Positions 49,304 through 60,931 of a DNA stretch of 64,000 nt are shown piece by piece. The DNA lies in assembly GCA_017744495.1 (NCBI GenBank), contig JAGIBE010000133.1:6998-70997 (forward strand), in the 5' to 3' direction. The position numbers and the translations under genes are program-made. The DNA comes from Caulobacter sp. GTDB taxonomy: Bacteria; Pseudomonadota; Alphaproteobacteria; Caulobacterales; Caulobacteraceae. The notes under the pieces are model-generated. The model worked only from the letters and a program-made list of their open reading frames with translations, was not told where the DNA came from and did no database searches. Every line of letters starts with the position of its first letter. Position 1 is the stretch's first letter.

Positions 49304-52300
49304 CTAGAAAACGCCCTTGATCCCGACGTTCCACATCGAGCCGTAGATGCTGTACTGCTGCACCCGGTCGCGAATGTTGGAGTAGATGACGTCCGGCGCG
49401 TTGAAGATGTTGCGGCCGGCCAGCATCACCTCGAAGCGGCTGTCGATCTTGTAGCTGGCGCTGATGTTCCAGAGCTGGCGGGCGTCATGGTACAGGACGC
49501 CGTTCGGCGAGGTCGTGGGCGTGGCGCTGAGGGCGCTGGTGCGATACTTGCCCTGGGCGTTGCCGGTCAGCTGGAAGTCGAACTTGCCGTAGCTGTAGCG
49601 CAGCCCCCAGTTGGCGGCCGTCTTGGGCATGTTCACCCGGATACCGTCAGGGTCGATCAGGGTGACCGAGCCACGTAGGCCAAGACCCCGCAGCGCGCCC
49701 GGCAGGAAGGTCATCTGCTGGTCGTATTCCAGCGTCACGCCCCGGTTGATGCTCACGCCCGGCAGGTTCGTGGCGCTGCGATAGCGGTAGCCGGGGTAGT
49801 CGTCGGGGCTGTAGCCGACCTGGGTCGGGTCGGAGAACTCGTAGCCGGTCACCTGCATGTCCTTGACCTCCAGCTGGTAGGCCGACACGCCGACGACGCC
49901 CGACGGTTCGAGGTAGTACTGCAAGCTGGCGAAGTACTTGGTCGAGTGCTCGGGCTTCAGCAGCGGGTTGGGGACGGTGACGATCTGGTTGGTGTCGTCG
50001 ACCGCGACCACGCCGCCGAGATTGCCGTAGTCGGGACGCAGGATCGACTGGCTGAAGGCCAGTTGGCCGACCAGCTTCTTGGTGAAGTCGTACTTCGCGC
50101 CCCCGCTCCAGAACCAGTCGTCGTACTCGCCGTGGCGGGTCGTGTAGGTTCCGTTGCGATACTGGTAGAGCAGGCCTTCGACGGTGCTGGTCGACAGGCC
50201 GGCGGCCGTGACGTCCTTGGCCGGACGGATGTCGGCGATGCGGGCGTCGGTCTTGGTCTTTTCATAGCGCAGACCCAGGTCGAACTGCGCCTTGCCGACA
50301 CGCGGCTGCATCTCGAAATAGGCGGCGTTGACCTCCTCGCCCACCTTCTTGTTGTTGTCGAGCCGGCGCTTCAGATTGCCCACGGTGTCCGGCACGAAGT
50401 AGTCCGGATGCTCCCTGTAGATGTCGTAGACGGCGTAGTTGCTGTCGGCGCGCCAATCCTGGGCGTTCAGGTTGCCCGCATCGAAGCCCTGGATGTGGAA
50501 GTTGTAGTTCCGGGTCCAGGGGATGACGGCCTCGGGGGCCTTCTGGGTCAGGTCGTGGGTCGGGCCGACGTACTGGAACTGCTGGTACGAGCCCTCGTTG
50601 GTCTTCCAGACGTTGGTCCGGTATGTGGCGCCGGCCAGGACCTTCAGCTGCACCGCGCCGAGATCCAGCTTCTTCTTCAAGTCGAAGTTCAGGCCGTACA
50701 TCTGGTTCTGGGCGTCGGACTCGGCGGTGCGGATGTTGTTGCCGATGTCGTCGTCGCGGTTGAAATTGGTCGGGTCGCTCCACGACCGGCCGGCGGTCTG
50801 CTGCAGCAGCCATTCGTTGGAGTCCATGGACGCACGATCCAGCGTGAAGCCGATGCGGGTCAGATAGCTGTCCGTGCGCTGGAAGAAGCCCTTGGAATTG
50901 TCGCGGAAATTGAACTGCGAGCTGGAATAGCTGCCGCGCAGCAGGGCCTCCCAGGTGTCGCCGCGATATTCCAGCTTGGGCGCGAACAGCCACGACGGCG
51001 TGCCGGCGTAGCGGTGCGAATACTGGGTGTGCAGGCGGGTGTTCGTCCCGTTCGGATTGACCACGATGTGGGTCGGCGTCGAGTCCGCCGTCGCCTGGGT
51101 GGCGGTGGCCGTGCCGAAGATCAGGTAGGTGTACTGGTTGAAGTACTCGACGTCGTAGAACGAGTAGGTGCTGCGCAAGGACAGCGCCCATTGGTCGTTG
51201 ATCTTGAAGTCGACGCTGAGGTTGGCGGCCTGCCGGTGGGTCAGCTTCGGACCCGGACGCCACATCACCTGGTAGGGCAGCACCCGGCCGTTGGCGAGGT
51301 AGGACCAGTCGGTCTGGATGCGGTCCTGCTCGACATAGTTGGCGTTGTAGCTGGCGTTGAACGCCACGCCGAGGCGGCCTTCCAGGAAGACGTCGGCATA
51401 GCCAACCTGGGCCGACGGATAGATGGTCGCGTGCTTCTCGTCGTCCGGCAGGTACTTGCGCGCCAGGCTGGAGTCCGAAGTGGCCACGCCGCCCAGCTGG
51501 AAGCGCAGCAGCCGGCTGCTGCGCTGGAAGGCGTACTTGCTGCGCATGTTGATGGAGCCGCCGGGGGCGTCGGCGTCCATGCTGGCCTGCAGGGTGTTGT
51601 TCAGCTCGATGGAGTCGATGCCGGTGATCGACATCTGCTCGAACGAGTTCTGGCGGCCGTTATTGTTGTTCGAGGTCGCCGTCGCCATGCGGGCGCCGTC
51701 GGTGGTGAAGGTCGAGTACTTGGGGTCCAGGCCGCCGATCCGGACGGCGGTGGCGTCGACCTCGGTGTAGTCCAGCGACAGGCCGGGCATGTTCTTCATG
51801 AACTCGCCGACGTCGCCCATGGTCAGGGCGCCGAAGTTGTCGGCGGCGACGACGTTCTTGGCGTTGGTCGAGGCGCGGCGTTCCATGATCGCGGCGGCCT
51901 GGCCTTCGCGCTTGGCCGCGACGGTGATCGCCTCCACCTCGCTGTCCCGCGCGGCGTAGGACTGCGGACGCAGCTCGAAAGCCACCGTGGCCGTCTGACC
52001 CGCGGCGACGCTGGCCACGGCCCGGGTCTCTTCCAGGCCCGTGTACTTGACCACGATGGTGACGTCGCCCGCCGGCACGTTGGTCAGCCGAAAGTCGCCG
52101 CCGTCCTCGGAGAAGGCGACGATGTTCGTGCCCTCGACCCGGATCTCGGCGTTGCGGACATATTCGCCGGTCGCGGTGTTGAGGATGCGGCCGCGCACGC
52201 CGCCGACGCCCTGGGCCGGGTTGTCGGACGCGCCCTGGAGCGTCGACTTCAGGGTGATGATCTGGCCGTCGTCGGAGTCGATGCGCAGCGGCGTGCCGGC

Positions 52301-52543
52301 GATCAGGCGGCTCAGCGCCGTGCGGACGTCCATGCGGCCCTTCACGGCCGGCGTCATAATGCCGTCCAGGTGACGGGCCGGGGCCACGATCTGGACCTGC
52401 CCCTGGCGCGCCAGTTCGGGAATGGCGCGCACCGCCGACTGAGCCGGGATGTCGAAGATGCGGTCCTGCGCGACGGCCGGCGCGGCGATCGCCAGCGCGA
52501 TCACGGCGGCCCCACAGCTGAGGACGGAGTAACGGGAATTCAT
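49304..52543 (-). CDS. TonB-dependent receptor/transducer with N-terminal STN and CarboxypepD_reg-like domains
   Basis: FDIPAQSAVRAIPELARQGQVQIV...LRIDSDDGQIITLK (STN); VRGRILNTATGEYVRNAEIRVEGTN; plug and barrel ending GIKGVF. Confidence 0.93.
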   Translation of the reverse strand: MNSRYSVLSCGAAVIALAIAAPAVAQDRIFDIPAQSAVRAIPELARQGQVQIVAPARHLDGIMTPAVKGRMDVRTALSRLIAGTPLRIDSDDGQIITLKSTLQGASDNPAQGVGGVRGRILNTATGEYVRNAEIRVEGTNIVAFSEDGGDFRLTNVPAGDVTIVVKYTGLEETRAVASVAAGQTATVAFELRPQSYAARDSEVEAITVAAKREGQAAAIMERRASTNAKNVVAADNFGALTMGDVGEFMKNMPGLSLDYTEVDATAVRIGGLDPKYSTFTTDGARMATATSNNNNGRQNSFEQMSITGIDSIELNNTLQASMDADAPGGSINMRSKYAFQRSSRLLRFQLGGVATSDSSLARKYLPDDEKHATIYPSAQVGYADVFLEGRLGVAFNASYNANYVEQDRIQTDWSYLANGRVLPYQVMWRPGPKLTHRQAANLSVDFKINDQWALSLRSTYSFYDVEYFNQYTYLIFGTATATQATADSTPTHIVVNPNGTNTRLHTQYSHRYAGTPSWLFAPKLEYRGDTWEALLRGSYSSSQFNFRDNSKGFFQRTDSYLTRIGFTLDRASMDSNEWLLQQTAGRSWSDPTNFNRDDDIGNNIRTAESDAQNQMYGLNFDLKKKLDLGAVQLKVLAGATYRTNVWKTNEGSYQQFQYVGPTHDLTQKAPEAVIPWTRNYNFHIQGFDAGNLNAQDWRADSNYAVYDIYREHPDYFVPDTVGNLKRRLDNNKKVGEEVNAAYFEMQPRVGKAQFDLGLRYEKTKTDARIADIRPAKDVTAAGLSTSTVEGLLYQYRNGTYTTRHGEYDDWFWSGGAKYDFTKKLVGQLAFSQSILRPDYGNLGGVVAVDDTNQIVTVPNPLLKPEHSTKYFASLQYYLEPSGVVGVSAYQLEVKDMQVTGYEFSDPTQVGYSPDDYPGYRYRSATNLPGVSINRGVTLEYDQQMTFLPGALRGLGLRGSVTLIDPDGIRVNMPKTAANWGLRYSYGKFDFQLTGNAQGKYRTSALSATPTTSPNGVLYHDARQLWNISASYKIDSRFEVMLAGRNIFNAPDVIYSNIRDRVQQYSIYGSMWNVGIKGVF

Positions 52544-52646
52544 CGGCGGTAGCCCCCAATCGCCGCGTTGGTCGCGACGTTCGCGGTTGAGAGCCGTCAG
52601 CCGATGGCTTCCGCTATTTTGTAACAAAAACTTCTTGGAGCAGCGC

Positions 52647-53675
52647 CTAATGCGAGCCGCTGGCGCGGGTCCGATCGCGGGTCAGGATGACCTCGTCGCC
52701 CTTTTGCTCCAGCCGGGCGTCGAAGACGCGGGCGACGGCGCGGCCGAAGCCGGCGGGGTCGTTGGCGGCGAACAAGCCCGTCACCGGCTCGCGCGCCAGG
52801 TCGGGGTCGGGGACCTGGATGCGGGTGTCGCTGTAGCGGGCGAAGGCGTCGGCCGCCTGCTTCAAGGTCTCGCCCTCGAAGGCCAGCTTGCCCTCGCGCC
52901 AGGCCAGCTCGCGGGTGACTGCCTCCGGCGCGATCGGCTGCGGACGCTCGGCGACGGCGGGTCGGCCCACGCCGGGCGCGGACAGGGTCAGGCGGGTGTT
53001 GGCGGTCAGAGCCATGGTCTCGACCGTCGCCCGTCTGGGCGCGGCAAGGTCGACCTCGCCCTGGTTGACCAAAACATCGACGGGATCAGCATCCAGCTTG
53101 CGGACCCGAAACCCGGCCTGGACCGTGCTGAGACGGCGGCCGTCGACCTCGACGACGAAGGGTCGCGTCTCGTCGCGCGCCACTGAGAAATAGGCCTCGC
53201 CCTTCAGCAGGGTGACCCGACGCTCGCCGGCGCTGTACTTCACGCGGATCCGGGTCTCGGTGTTCAGCAGCACCGTCGAGCCGTCCTTGAGCGGCGCCAG
53301 GCGGATCTCGCCGCGATCGGTGCTGATCAGCGTCCCGGCGGCGGCCGGCAGGCCCACGCCCAGGGCGACCAGCGAGGCCGCGGCGGCCGCTCCGCCGCCC
53401 CAGGCCAAGGCCTGGCGGCGCGACAGGCCCGCCCAGCGCGGCGGCGGGGGCTCCTCGAAGTCGGCCGGATCGAAGTCGGGCCCCAGGGCCTGGGCGGACT
53501 CGCTGAACATCGACAAGGCGCGGGCGCGCAGCAGGGCGCCCCGGCTGCGGGGATCGCCGTCCAGCCAAGCCTGCAACGCCTCCTCCCCCTCCGGGGTCAG
53601 CGGGCCGCGATCCAGCCTCGCCGTCCAGTCGGACGCCGCCTGATCAATGTCTCGACTGGTGTCTCGCTCGGCCAT
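52647..53675 (-). CDS. FecR-family anti-sigma/sigma regulator
   Basis: AASDWTARLDRGPLTPEGEEALQAWLDGDPRSRGALLRA; ISTDRGEIRLAPLKDGSTVLLNTETRIRV; overlaps sigma gene by 32 bp. Confidence 0.93.
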   Translation of the reverse strand: MAERDTSRDIDQAASDWTARLDRGPLTPEGEEALQAWLDGDPRSRGALLRARALSMFSESAQALGPDFDPADFEEPPPPRWAGLSRRQALAWGGGAAAAASLVALGVGLPAAAGTLISTDRGEIRLAPLKDGSTVLLNTETRIRVKYSAGERRVTLLKGEAYFSVARDETRPFVVEVDGRRLSTVQAGFRVRKLDADPVDVLVNQGEVDLAAPRRATVETMALTANTRLTLSAPGVGRPAVAERPQPIAPEAVTRELAWREGKLAFEGETLKQAADAFARYSDTRIQVPDPDLAREPVTGLFAANDPAGFGRAVARVFDARLEQKGDEVILTRDRTRASGSH

Positions 53676-54246
53676 CTAGCGCGGCAATCTCCGGTTCCGT
53701 GTTCCTAGAGGTTTGGGAGCGTCTGTTTCCGCTACGCCCGAACCAATCAATCAAGAATGAGACGCCGCGTGAGATGTGAGTCTCGACCGTATTCTCGGAG
53801 ATGCGCATTCGGGCGGCGATTTCGCGCTGTGACAAGCCCTTCACCCGCCGTAGCACGAACGCCTCGCGGGTCTTGTGCGGCATGGCGGCGATCGCATGGG
53901 CCAGCCGCCTGAGTTCGTCCCGGTCGATGGTGTGCTGCTCGGGGGAGGCGGCGTCGTCCGGATGCTCCAGCCGCTCCAGGTCGTCGACCGTGTGGATCGG
54001 CACGATCCGCGCCCGGCGGACATGGCGGACGATCACCGAGCGGGCCACCTGGAACAGGTAGGCGCGGGGATGGATGATCCCGTCCACGCTCTCCAGCTCG
54101 GCCAGGATCGTATAGGCCTCCTGGATGACATCGCCCGGATCGACGCCCGGCGGCGCGCTCCGCGAGAGCCATCCCCGAAGCGCGGGTTCGTGCGGCAGGA
54201 TGTTCCGCAGGAACCACCGCGTCCTTTGCCTGTCGGCGTCGCTCAT
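53644..54246 (-). CDS. ECF RNA polymerase sigma factor
   Basis: GVDPGDVIQEAYTILAE, HPRAYLFQVARSVI, LSQREIAARMRISENTVETHISRG. Confidence 0.93.
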   Translation of the reverse strand: MSDADRQRTRWFLRNILPHEPALRGWLSRSAPPGVDPGDVIQEAYTILAELESVDGIIHPRAYLFQVARSVIVRHVRRARIVPIHTVDDLERLEHPDDAASPEQHTIDRDELRRLAHAIAAMPHKTREAFVLRRVKGLSQREIAARMRISENTVETHISRGVSFLIDWFGRSGNRRSQTSRNTEPEIAALDGRARHQSRH

Positions 54247-54336
54247 TCCCGATCCGCTGACTGGAGACTGTCCTGGCGCGTACGGCGCCGCTCGAAATCG
54301 TCGCCCTGCCTAGCCGCCAATTGTGACACTCCGCCC

Positions 54337-55563
54337 TCATTGCACGCGGATGGACGAGGACGGGGTCGCTCCAACCTTCGGTGGCGCGGAGGCCAGGGTG
54401 TCGCGCTCATCCGCCGTCACCGGGACGAACGGCTTTTGCGCGTCGCCGGTCCAGCGCATCAGGGTGAGGTCGGCGGTCTGCCTGCCGTCGACCTTGGCGT
54501 TCACGGCCAGATAGAACAGCCCGTGGCCCACCGGCTGGAGGCCGACATCGGCCTTCTGGTTCCAGCCCCGCACGCCGGTCGCGGCGTCCTTCAGCCCGTC
54601 GTCGGCCAGGGGCAGAAGAGGCCCCTGCTCCCGGCCCTTGCCGCCCGGTCCGGGCACGCCCACCAGGTCGCCGGGCACCGGCTTGGCGCGGGCCTCGAAC
54701 GCGTACAGCAGATAGTTCGGGAAGCCCGGCTTCTGGCCCTGGTAGACGCCCATGAACCAGCGCTGGGACGCCTCGTCATAGGCCAGGTTCTGCACGCCGT
54801 AGCGGGTGTTGCCGGTGCGGACGAAGACCTTGGCCTTGACCGCCTCGGGGCCGTTGCGATGCGGCGCGGCCTCGGTCAGCGGGCTGGCGTAGCGGGCCCA
54901 GTCCGTGACGTCGTACTGAAGTAGCACTTGGTGGTCGTTGTCGGCGCGGCTGGTGTTTCCGTAGATCCCGTAGGCTATGGTCAGGTAGCGCTTGCCGCCC
55001 GTATGGCCGAACGCCGGGCCGAAGCTGACCCCGTCGATGCCCGAACAGTCGTAGCGGTGATCGGGCGAGGCGGTGACGTCGCCCTTGAACTTGCCGTCGT
55101 CGCCGTCGAACCGGCCGTCGCCGTTCAGGTCGGCGGCGTAGTCCTTGACCACCTCGGGCAGATAGACGGTACGGAAGATCTCGCTGCTGCCGGCCTCGAC
55201 GCCCACCCGGTCCAGCCGGGCCACGTCGATCACGGCGACATAGAAGGCCTTGTCTTCCTTGTACTCCAGCGAGCCGTAGACCTTGCCGTCGGCCGGATTG
55301 AAATCCAGGTCGCCCAGATGGCCGGTCCAGCCCACCAGCGTGCCGATCAGCTTGCCGTCGAAGTCGTACTTCGCCAGCAGGTTCGTGAACGAGTAGTAGA
55401 CGTAGCCGCCACGCACATCGACTGCGACGCCCTGGACGTGGCCGGACGGCCAGGGGCCGCTGGCCTGATGCAGCGGCAAGGGCGCCGGCGCGGCCTGGGC
55501 CCCACAGGCCAGAGCCAGGGCCAAGCCCGACGCGGCGGCGGCCAGACGAAGACGGTCGAACAT
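54337..55563 (-). CDS. Secreted protein of unknown function with EF-hand-like loop
   Basis: Signal peptide LALALACGAQAAPAP; DLNGDGRFDGDDGKF. Confidence 0.75.
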   Translation of the reverse strand: MFDRLRLAAAASGLALALACGAQAAPAPLPLHQASGPWPSGHVQGVAVDVRGGYVYYSFTNLLAKYDFDGKLIGTLVGWTGHLGDLDFNPADGKVYGSLEYKEDKAFYVAVIDVARLDRVGVEAGSSEIFRTVYLPEVVKDYAADLNGDGRFDGDDGKFKGDVTASPDHRYDCSGIDGVSFGPAFGHTGGKRYLTIAYGIYGNTSRADNDHQVLLQYDVTDWARYASPLTEAAPHRNGPEAVKAKVFVRTGNTRYGVQNLAYDEASQRWFMGVYQGQKPGFPNYLLYAFEARAKPVPGDLVGVPGPGGKGREQGPLLPLADDGLKDAATGVRGWNQKADVGLQPVGHGLFYLAVNAKVDGRQTADLTLMRWTGDAQKPFVPVTADERDTLASAPPKVGATPSSSIRVQ

Positions 55564-55683
55564 GATTCCAGGCCCCGCTTTTTCGTTCGGCGGGGCTAAA
55601 GGCCGGTCGTGACAGACGCGCGACAACTTCGTGACCGTTCGGCGCGGGCGCTTACATCGACAGCCAACAAGTTCCCCAAATGT

Positions 55684-55814
55684 CCGTCATCCCGGGCCTT
55701 GTGCCCGGGATCCCTCTGTCCACCGCAGGGGCAGTAGGGTGGCGCGCTGGCGCGCCAATGCACTTCACTTGCGAGCTGAACCAGGGGTTCCGGGCACAAG
55801 GCCCGGAATGACGG
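55684..55814. repeat. Composite palindromic intergenic element (REP/MITE-like)
   Basis: 32-bp outer inverted arms 55684-55715 / 55783-55814 (29/32), each internally palindromic; inner TGGCGCGC-TG-GCGCGCCA at 55740-55757. Confidence 0.85.
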
Positions 55815-55869
55815 CTAAAGGGGGCTTTGGAGATGTTCGGCAGCCTAAAAGGGTGAATGTCGATAGGCT

Positions 55870-57072
55870 CTAGCCCTTCGCCTGCCCCGCCCGCCAGGTC
55901 TCGCCCTGCTTGCCGACCACCCGGATCAGCGTGCCGATCGAGTGGTCGACGTCCATCAGGTGCAGTCCCCAGGACAGGTCCACGCCCGTGTGGCGGATGA
56001 TCTGGCCGCCCAGCTCGTCGGTGCGGGGATCGCTGGGGACGGCGTTGACGTGCAGGGCCAGATAGTCGAAGTCGCCGTTGCGCACGCACTCGGTGGTGAC
56101 CAGGCCCGGCGTCTTGACGAAGAAGGTCGGGATCGGCCGCGCGGGCCGCACCCACGCGGGCGGGATGTCGCCGCCCGAGCCGTTCAGGAAGCCCTTGGTG
56201 ATGAAGTACGACTCCGGCTGGCCCCTGCCGCCGGCCAGGGCGGCGGGGTTCACGCAGGCGGCCCGCAGGCCGTCATGCGCCTTGCCGAACCGCGAGGTCG
56301 GCGGCGGCGGCAGGCGGTCGCGGAAAGTGACATAGGTGATCACGCAGCCGACCTGCGTGTCGCTGTGGCAGAGCGGCGTGGACTTGAACGAGCCGCCGAC
56401 GTCCTTGTCTGGCGGCACGCTTACCAACCCGCCCATCAGCAGGGCCGAGACCAGCTGCTTCTGGATCGGCTTGCCCTCGATCTCCTCGGCGATCAGCCGG
56501 GTGAGCATGACCGTCCCCTGACTGTGGCCGATGAGCACGACACCGCGTCCGTGGTTCTCGTGGGCCAGGTACCAGTTCCAGGCGTCGACCACGTCGGCAT
56601 AGCCGCCCAGGCCGGGCGGCGGCGGGTCGCCCACCGGCTTGGGGCCGCCGGCCGGATAGCGCAGGCGGCGCAGCGTGCCCTGGCGGTACAGCGGCGCGAA
56701 CTGACGGCAGACCGAGCCGAACCGGGCGAACTGCACCTTGATGTCGTCCCACTCGGCCGCATCGGGCGAGAAGTCCGAGATCCAGCCGGGATCGTTAGAG
56801 ACGGTGGGATAGACGAAGAAGCAATCGATCTTGGGGTCATTGGCCGGGACGTAGCGCTCCAGGGTCAGCTTGCCGCTGGGCGCGACGACGGTGGCGTCCA
56901 GGTCGACCTTGCAGCGGTTGTCCGCGAGGTCCGGACGGCACAGCCACAGGGCAGGGTCCGCGTAGTCCGGATGCCGGACGGTCGGGTCCGGCGCCCCGGC
57001 CAGGGCGGCGCCGCGGGCCGCGATGGTGACGAGGGCCGCCAGGCCCAGCAGCAGTTTCGACAAAGCCTTCAT
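55870..57072 (-). CDS. DUF3089 (lipase-like) secreted protein
   Basis: CFFVYPTVSNDPGW, VVLIGHSQGTVMLTRLI. Confidence 0.88.
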   Translation of the reverse strand: MKALSKLLLGLAALVTIAARGAALAGAPDPTVRHPDYADPALWLCRPDLADNRCKVDLDATVVAPSGKLTLERYVPANDPKIDCFFVYPTVSNDPGWISDFSPDAAEWDDIKVQFARFGSVCRQFAPLYRQGTLRRLRYPAGGPKPVGDPPPPGLGGYADVVDAWNWYLAHENHGRGVVLIGHSQGTVMLTRLIAEEIEGKPIQKQLVSALLMGGLVSVPPDKDVGGSFKSTPLCHSDTQVGCVITYVTFRDRLPPPPTSRFGKAHDGLRAACVNPAALAGGRGQPESYFITKGFLNGSGGDIPPAWVRPARPIPTFFVKTPGLVTTECVRNGDFDYLALHVNAVPSDPRTDELGGQIIRHTGVDLSWGLHLMDVDHSIGTLIRVVGKQGETWRAGQAKG

Positions 57073-57113
57073 CGCTCATCCTCCCGGAGCGAGCGTCGTA
57101 TCGCGCTCTTGCC

Positions 57114-57141
57114 CAAAAAGAACGGGCGCCGAAGCGCCCCC
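57114..57141 (-). terminator. Rho-independent terminator after thiolase gene
   Basis: - strand GGGCGC-ttcg-GCGCCC followed by GTTCTTTTT. Confidence 0.85.
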
Positions 57142-57146
57142 TCACA

Positions 57147-58322
57147 TCACAGAACCTCGAACAGCCCGGCGGCTCCCATGCCGCCGCCGACGCACATGGT
57201 GACGACGACGTGACGCGCGCCCCGGCGCTTGCCCTCCAGCAGGGCGTGGCCGACCATCCGGGCGCCCGACATGCCGTAGGGGTGGCCCATGGCGATAGCG
57301 CCGCCGTTGACGTTCAGCAGCTCGTCCGGGATGCCCAGACGATCGCGGCAGTACAGCACCTGGCAGGCGAAGGCCTCGTTCAGTTCCCACAGGCCGATGT
57401 CGTCGATCGAAAGGTCGAAGCGCTCCAGCAGGCGCGGGATGGCGAAGACCGGGCCGATGCCCATCTCGTCGGGCTTCGTGCCGGCCACCGCCATGCCGAC
57501 ATAGCGGCCCAGCGGGGCCAGGCCGCGCTTGGCCGCCAGACCGGCTTCCATGACCACGCAAGCCGAGGCGCCGTCCGACAGCTGGCTGGCGTTGCCGGCC
57601 GTGACCACGCCGTTCTCGCGCACGGCCTTCAGGGCGGTCAGGCCCTCGAGCGTGGTCTCGGGACGCACGCCCTCGTCGCGGTCCAGGGTCACCTCGCGGT
57701 GCGAGACGGCCCCCGTGGCCTTGTCGACGACCTTCATCGTCGCCGTCATCGGCACGATCTCGGCCCCGAAGCGGCCGGCCGCGTGGGCGGCGGCGGCGCG
57801 CTGCTGCGAGGCCAGCGAATAGACGTCGCAGGCCTCACGCGTGACGCCGTAGCGGGCGGCGACCACCTCGGCGGTGTCCAGCATCGGCATGTAGGCGTCC
57901 GGATGCAGGGCCACGACGCCGGGATCGACATCGACCCGCATCTGCGGCGTCTGAACCATCGAGATCGACTCGACCCCGCCGGCCACGATCACGTCCATGC
58001 GGTCGACGATGACCTGCTTGGCGGCCGTGGCGATGGTCATCAGGCCCGAGGAGCACTGGCGGTCCATGGTCATGCCCGGCACGGTGACCGGGAAGCCAGC
58101 GCGCAAGGCCGCCATGCGACCAATTGTGGCCTGCACGCCCTGCGGCAGGGAGCAGCCGAGGATGCAGTCCTCGATTTCGTCCGGCGCGACGCCGGCCCGC
58201 AGAACGGCGGCGGTCAGGGCGTGGGCGGCCAGGGTCGGTGACGGGGTGTCGTTGAACGCCCCGCGATAGGCGCGGCCGATCGGCGTACGCGCCGTGGAGA
58301 CGATGACGGCGTCGCGCGTCAC
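57147..58322 (-). CDS. Thiolase family protein / acetyl-CoA acetyltransferase (GTG start)
   Basis: [52 protein letters not shown] overlap with SDR gene. Confidence 0.93.
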   Translation of the reverse strand: MTRDAVIVSTARTPIGRAYRGAFNDTPSPTLAAHALTAAVLRAGVAPDEIEDCILGCSLPQGVQATIGRMAALRAGFPVTVPGMTMDRQCSSGLMTIATAAKQVIVDRMDVIVAGGVESISMVQTPQMRVDVDPGVVALHPDAYMPMLDTAEVVAARYGVTREACDVYSLASQQRAAAAHAAGRFGAEIVPMTATMKVVDKATGAVSHREVTLDRDEGVRPETTLEGLTALKAVRENGVVTAGNASQLSDGASACVVMEAGLAAKRGLAPLGRYVGMAVAGTKPDEMGIGPVFAIPRLLERFDLSIDDIGLWELNEAFACQVLYCRDRLGIPDELLNVNGGAIAMGHPYGMSGARMVGHALLEGKRRGARHVVVTMCVGGGMGAAGLFEVL

Positions 58323-59212
58323 GAGCGGGCTCCCACGGCCTTGGCCATCAGGCCGGCGCTGGCGACTTCCCGTTCGGCCTGGGTGAAGCCGTACGCCGGG
58401 ACGATCTCGCCGGCGCGGTCGGAAATGGCGTCCCACTGGCGGATCACCTGCTCGCCCGCGTCGGCCGAACCGCCGATGTAGCGGCCATCGGTCAGGGTGA
58501 CGTTGGCGGTGGCGAAGTGGCCGGCGCCGGCGCACAGGATGGCGCGGGTCGGGGCGTCGTCGTGGACCAGGGCCAGCAGGCCGGGGCTGACCAGGGCCGG
58601 ATCTAGGCGCCGCAGGCTCTCCTCCGACAGCACGCCCTCGGTCATGCCGGTGGCGGCGGTCGGGGCCAGGCAGTTGGCGCGGATGTTGTACTTCTCGCCC
58701 TCGATGGCCAGGGTCTGCATCAGGCCGACCAGCGCCATCTTGGCCGCCCCGTAATTGGCCTGGCCGAAGTTGCCGTAGAGGCCCGACGACGAGGTGGTCA
58801 TGACGATGCGGCCGTAGCCCTGCTCGCGCATGGTGTCCCAGACGGCCTTGGCGCAGACCGCCGCGCCCATCAGGTGGACGTCGACCACCAGGCGGAAGTC
58901 GGCCAGGTCCATCTTGGCGAAGCTCTTGTCGCGCAGGATGCCGGCGTTGCTGATCAGGATGTCGATCCGGCCCCACTGGTCCTTGACCCGGGCGACCATC
59001 GCGCCGACGGCGGCTTCGTCGGTCACCGAAGCGGCGACGGCCAGCGCATCGCCTCCGGCGGCGGCGATCTCGGCGGCCACGCGGTCCGCAGCGTCCTGGG
59101 TCAGATCGTTGACCACCACCTTGGCGCCCTGGCTGGCCAAGTACAGCGCGTGGGCGCGGCCCAGACCCCCGCCCGCTCCGGTGACGATCGCGACGCGTCC
59201 TTGCAATAACAT
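58319..59212 (-). CDS. SDR family oxidoreductase
   Basis: [61 protein letters not shown]. Confidence 0.93.
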   Translation of the reverse strand: MLLQGRVAIVTGAGGGLGRAHALYLASQGAKVVVNDLTQDAADRVAAEIAAAGGDALAVAASVTDEAAVGAMVARVKDQWGRIDILISNAGILRDKSFAKMDLADFRLVVDVHLMGAAVCAKAVWDTMREQGYGRIVMTTSSSGLYGNFGQANYGAAKMALVGLMQTLAIEGEKYNIRANCLAPTAATGMTEGVLSEESLRRLDPALVSPGLLALVHDDAPTRAILCAGAGHFATANVTLTDGRYIGGSADAGEQVIRQWDAISDRAGEIVPAYGFTQAEREVASAGLMAKAVGARS

Positions 59213-59260
59213 TGGATCTCTCCTCACCCCGACTTGGCGAACCCCGCGTCCGCATTATTA

Positions 59261-59278
59261 ATTCTAACGTTAGTGAAT
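59261..59278. promoter_or_regulatory. Candidate TetR-type operator centred on CTAACGTTAG
   Basis: 10-bp perfect palindrome at 59264-59273 upstream of the SDR start. Confidence 0.6.
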
Positions 59279-59320
59279 ATCTTTTGCGGTGCAGCTTCGC
59301 AAGTGCGAAAGGAACCAGGG

Positions 59321-60910
<1,590 letters not shown>

Positions 60911-60931
60911 ACTGGCTGTCGGCGGGGCGGG

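Noticed and set aside
49946-52552. 868-aa plus-strand ORF
   Set aside because: Antisense to the STN-type TonB receptor
52617-52629. TTTTGTAACAAAA palindrome considered as an ECF or repressor site
   Set aside because: Low-complexity A/T sequence just after the FecR stop; cannot be told apart from a chance match or weak terminator tail
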